NCBI GenBank assembly: GCA_022565935.1 | Contig: JADFJY010000020.1 | Coordinates: forward strand, 1 to 14,143 | DNA from: Nitrososphaerota archaeon | GTDB taxonomy: Archaea; Thermoproteota; Nitrososphaeria; Nitrososphaerales; Nitrosopumilaceae | Length of the DNA stretch: 14,143 bases | Reading direction: 5' to 3' | Shown: positions 13,770 to 14,143 of the stretch, in pieces | Numbering within the stretch: the first letter of the stretch is position 1 | Layout of the letters: every line of letters begins with the position of its first letter | Notes under the pieces: generated by a model | What the model saw: the letters and a program-made list of their open reading frames with translations, nothing else | Databases searched by the model: none | Told to the model about the DNA's origin: nothing | Made by a program: the position numbers and the translations under genes

Positions 13770-14143
13770 ACCAAAATACTTGTCAGATACATTATCAACA
13801 TTCCCGCTGCAAAACCAGATACCACGGCAGCGCTTGAAAGATTTTTGTCACCTTCTTCTCGTATCCATCGCAATATGGTGATTATTACTTGGAATATTGC
13901 ACCCGCACCTACTGCAAGAAAAATCACTGAAGTAAATGGAGAGTAAACAAACCCGCCTACCCATGCACCAAAAATAGCAGGAGCACCTGCAATTAATCCC
14001 AATCCTGCAAGCTTTACTATCAATGCTTTTCCTATCAATGCTTTTCCTCTAGACATTGGTGCTGCAATGGCAATGCCCTCAGTTGTATTATGTAAAGCAA
14101 ATCCAACTATCAAAAATGTGCTAAACGCAATAGAACCAAGACC
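13766..14143 (-). CDS. ZIP-family metal transporter, C-terminal part (5' end beyond window)
   Basis: The frame stays open to the right window edge, so the gene starts outside; the TTG at 14113 falls inside a membrane helix and is not the real start. The visible 125 residues hold helices 4-8 of a ZIP permease. The helix-4 signature is HNTTEGIAIAAP (metal ligands H, N and E), followed by the typical SRGKA loop. In helix 5, where ZIP proteins normally have a His/Gln and Glu pair, the sequence reads GLIAGAPAIFGAWVG with no such ligand, so the binuclear site is at least partly lost. A further charged loop (RWIREEGDK) precedes the last helix. It may import or equilibrate Zn2+ or Fe2+, or have a changed role. 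An exact 15-bp duplication (14018-14047) adds GKALI to the helix 4-5 loop. It overlaps the convergent CDF gene by 4 nt. Confidence 0.82.
   Translation of the reverse strand, partial: GLGSIAFSTFLIVGFALHNTTEGIAIAAPMSRGKALIGKALIVKLAGLGLIAGAPAIFGAWVGGFVYSPFTSVIFLAVGAGAIFQVIITILRWIREEGDKNLSSAAVVSGFAAGMLIMYLTSILV
14018..14047 (-). repeat. Exact 15-bp tandem duplication in the ZIP gene
   Basis: TATCAATGCTTTTCC is repeated twice without a gap (14018-14032 and 14033-14047). In the protein it doubles GKALI in the loop after the HNTTEG helix (SRGKALIGKALIVK). Perfect identity at all 15 positions points to a recent in-frame event. Confidence 0.9.

Noticed and set aside
14111..14113. TTG as start of the ZIP gene
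   Set aside because: The frame is open upstream to the window edge and continues a hydrophobic helix leading into HNTTEG, so the real start is outside.

Overview
The window looks like chromosome of a marine-type ammonia-oxidising thaumarchaeon (Nitrososphaerota, Nitrosopumilus/Nitrosarchaeum-like). The base composition is strongly AT-rich and genes are very tightly packed. Several genes have TATA-like boxes 20-30 bp before the start codon and almost no leader. The surface proteins carry lineage-typical sorting or anchoring ends: PEFG-CTERM, CFI-box, WIKNNA repeats and a Nitrosopumilus-type S-layer N-terminus. No rRNA, tRNA, CRISPR or insertion sequence was seen.

Positions 1-1083 hold two co-directional PEFG-CTERM surface proteins; the first is cut by the window edge. 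Positions 1080-6078 hold the most interesting block, two divergent gene sets around an 86-90 bp intergenic region. On the minus strand larC, larE and a NifS/IscS-type cysteine desulfurase are joined by 4-nt TTGA overlaps. On the plus strand a malate dehydrogenase is followed by larB. LarB, LarC and LarE together make up the known pathway for the nickel-pincer nucleotide (NPN) cofactor of lactate racemase, yet no LarA-type user enzyme is present here. An 8-bp perfect inverted repeat lies between the two promoters and touches the larC TATA box, so it is a candidate shared operator.

Positions 6164-7744 encode a large B12-domain radical SAM enzyme, plausibly of the type that modifies membrane lipids (Grs-like), although this is not proven. 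It converges on a 107-residue protein of unknown function. Positions 8118-12353 hold two minus-strand exported proteins: a CFI-box protein with a Pro/Glu repeat linker, and a 1077-residue S-layer-like protein ending in two WIKNNA repeats. The same beta-sandwich-like segment seems to recur in three surface proteins of the window.

Positions 12417-14143 hold two convergent metal transporters. One is a CDF zinc/divalent exporter with three C-terminal regulatory domains instead of one. The other is a ZIP-family protein, truncated by the window edge, that keeps the TM4 HNxxEG motif, lacks the usual TM5 ligands and contains an exact 15-bp tandem duplication. All assignments come from reading motifs by eye; no database search was possible.
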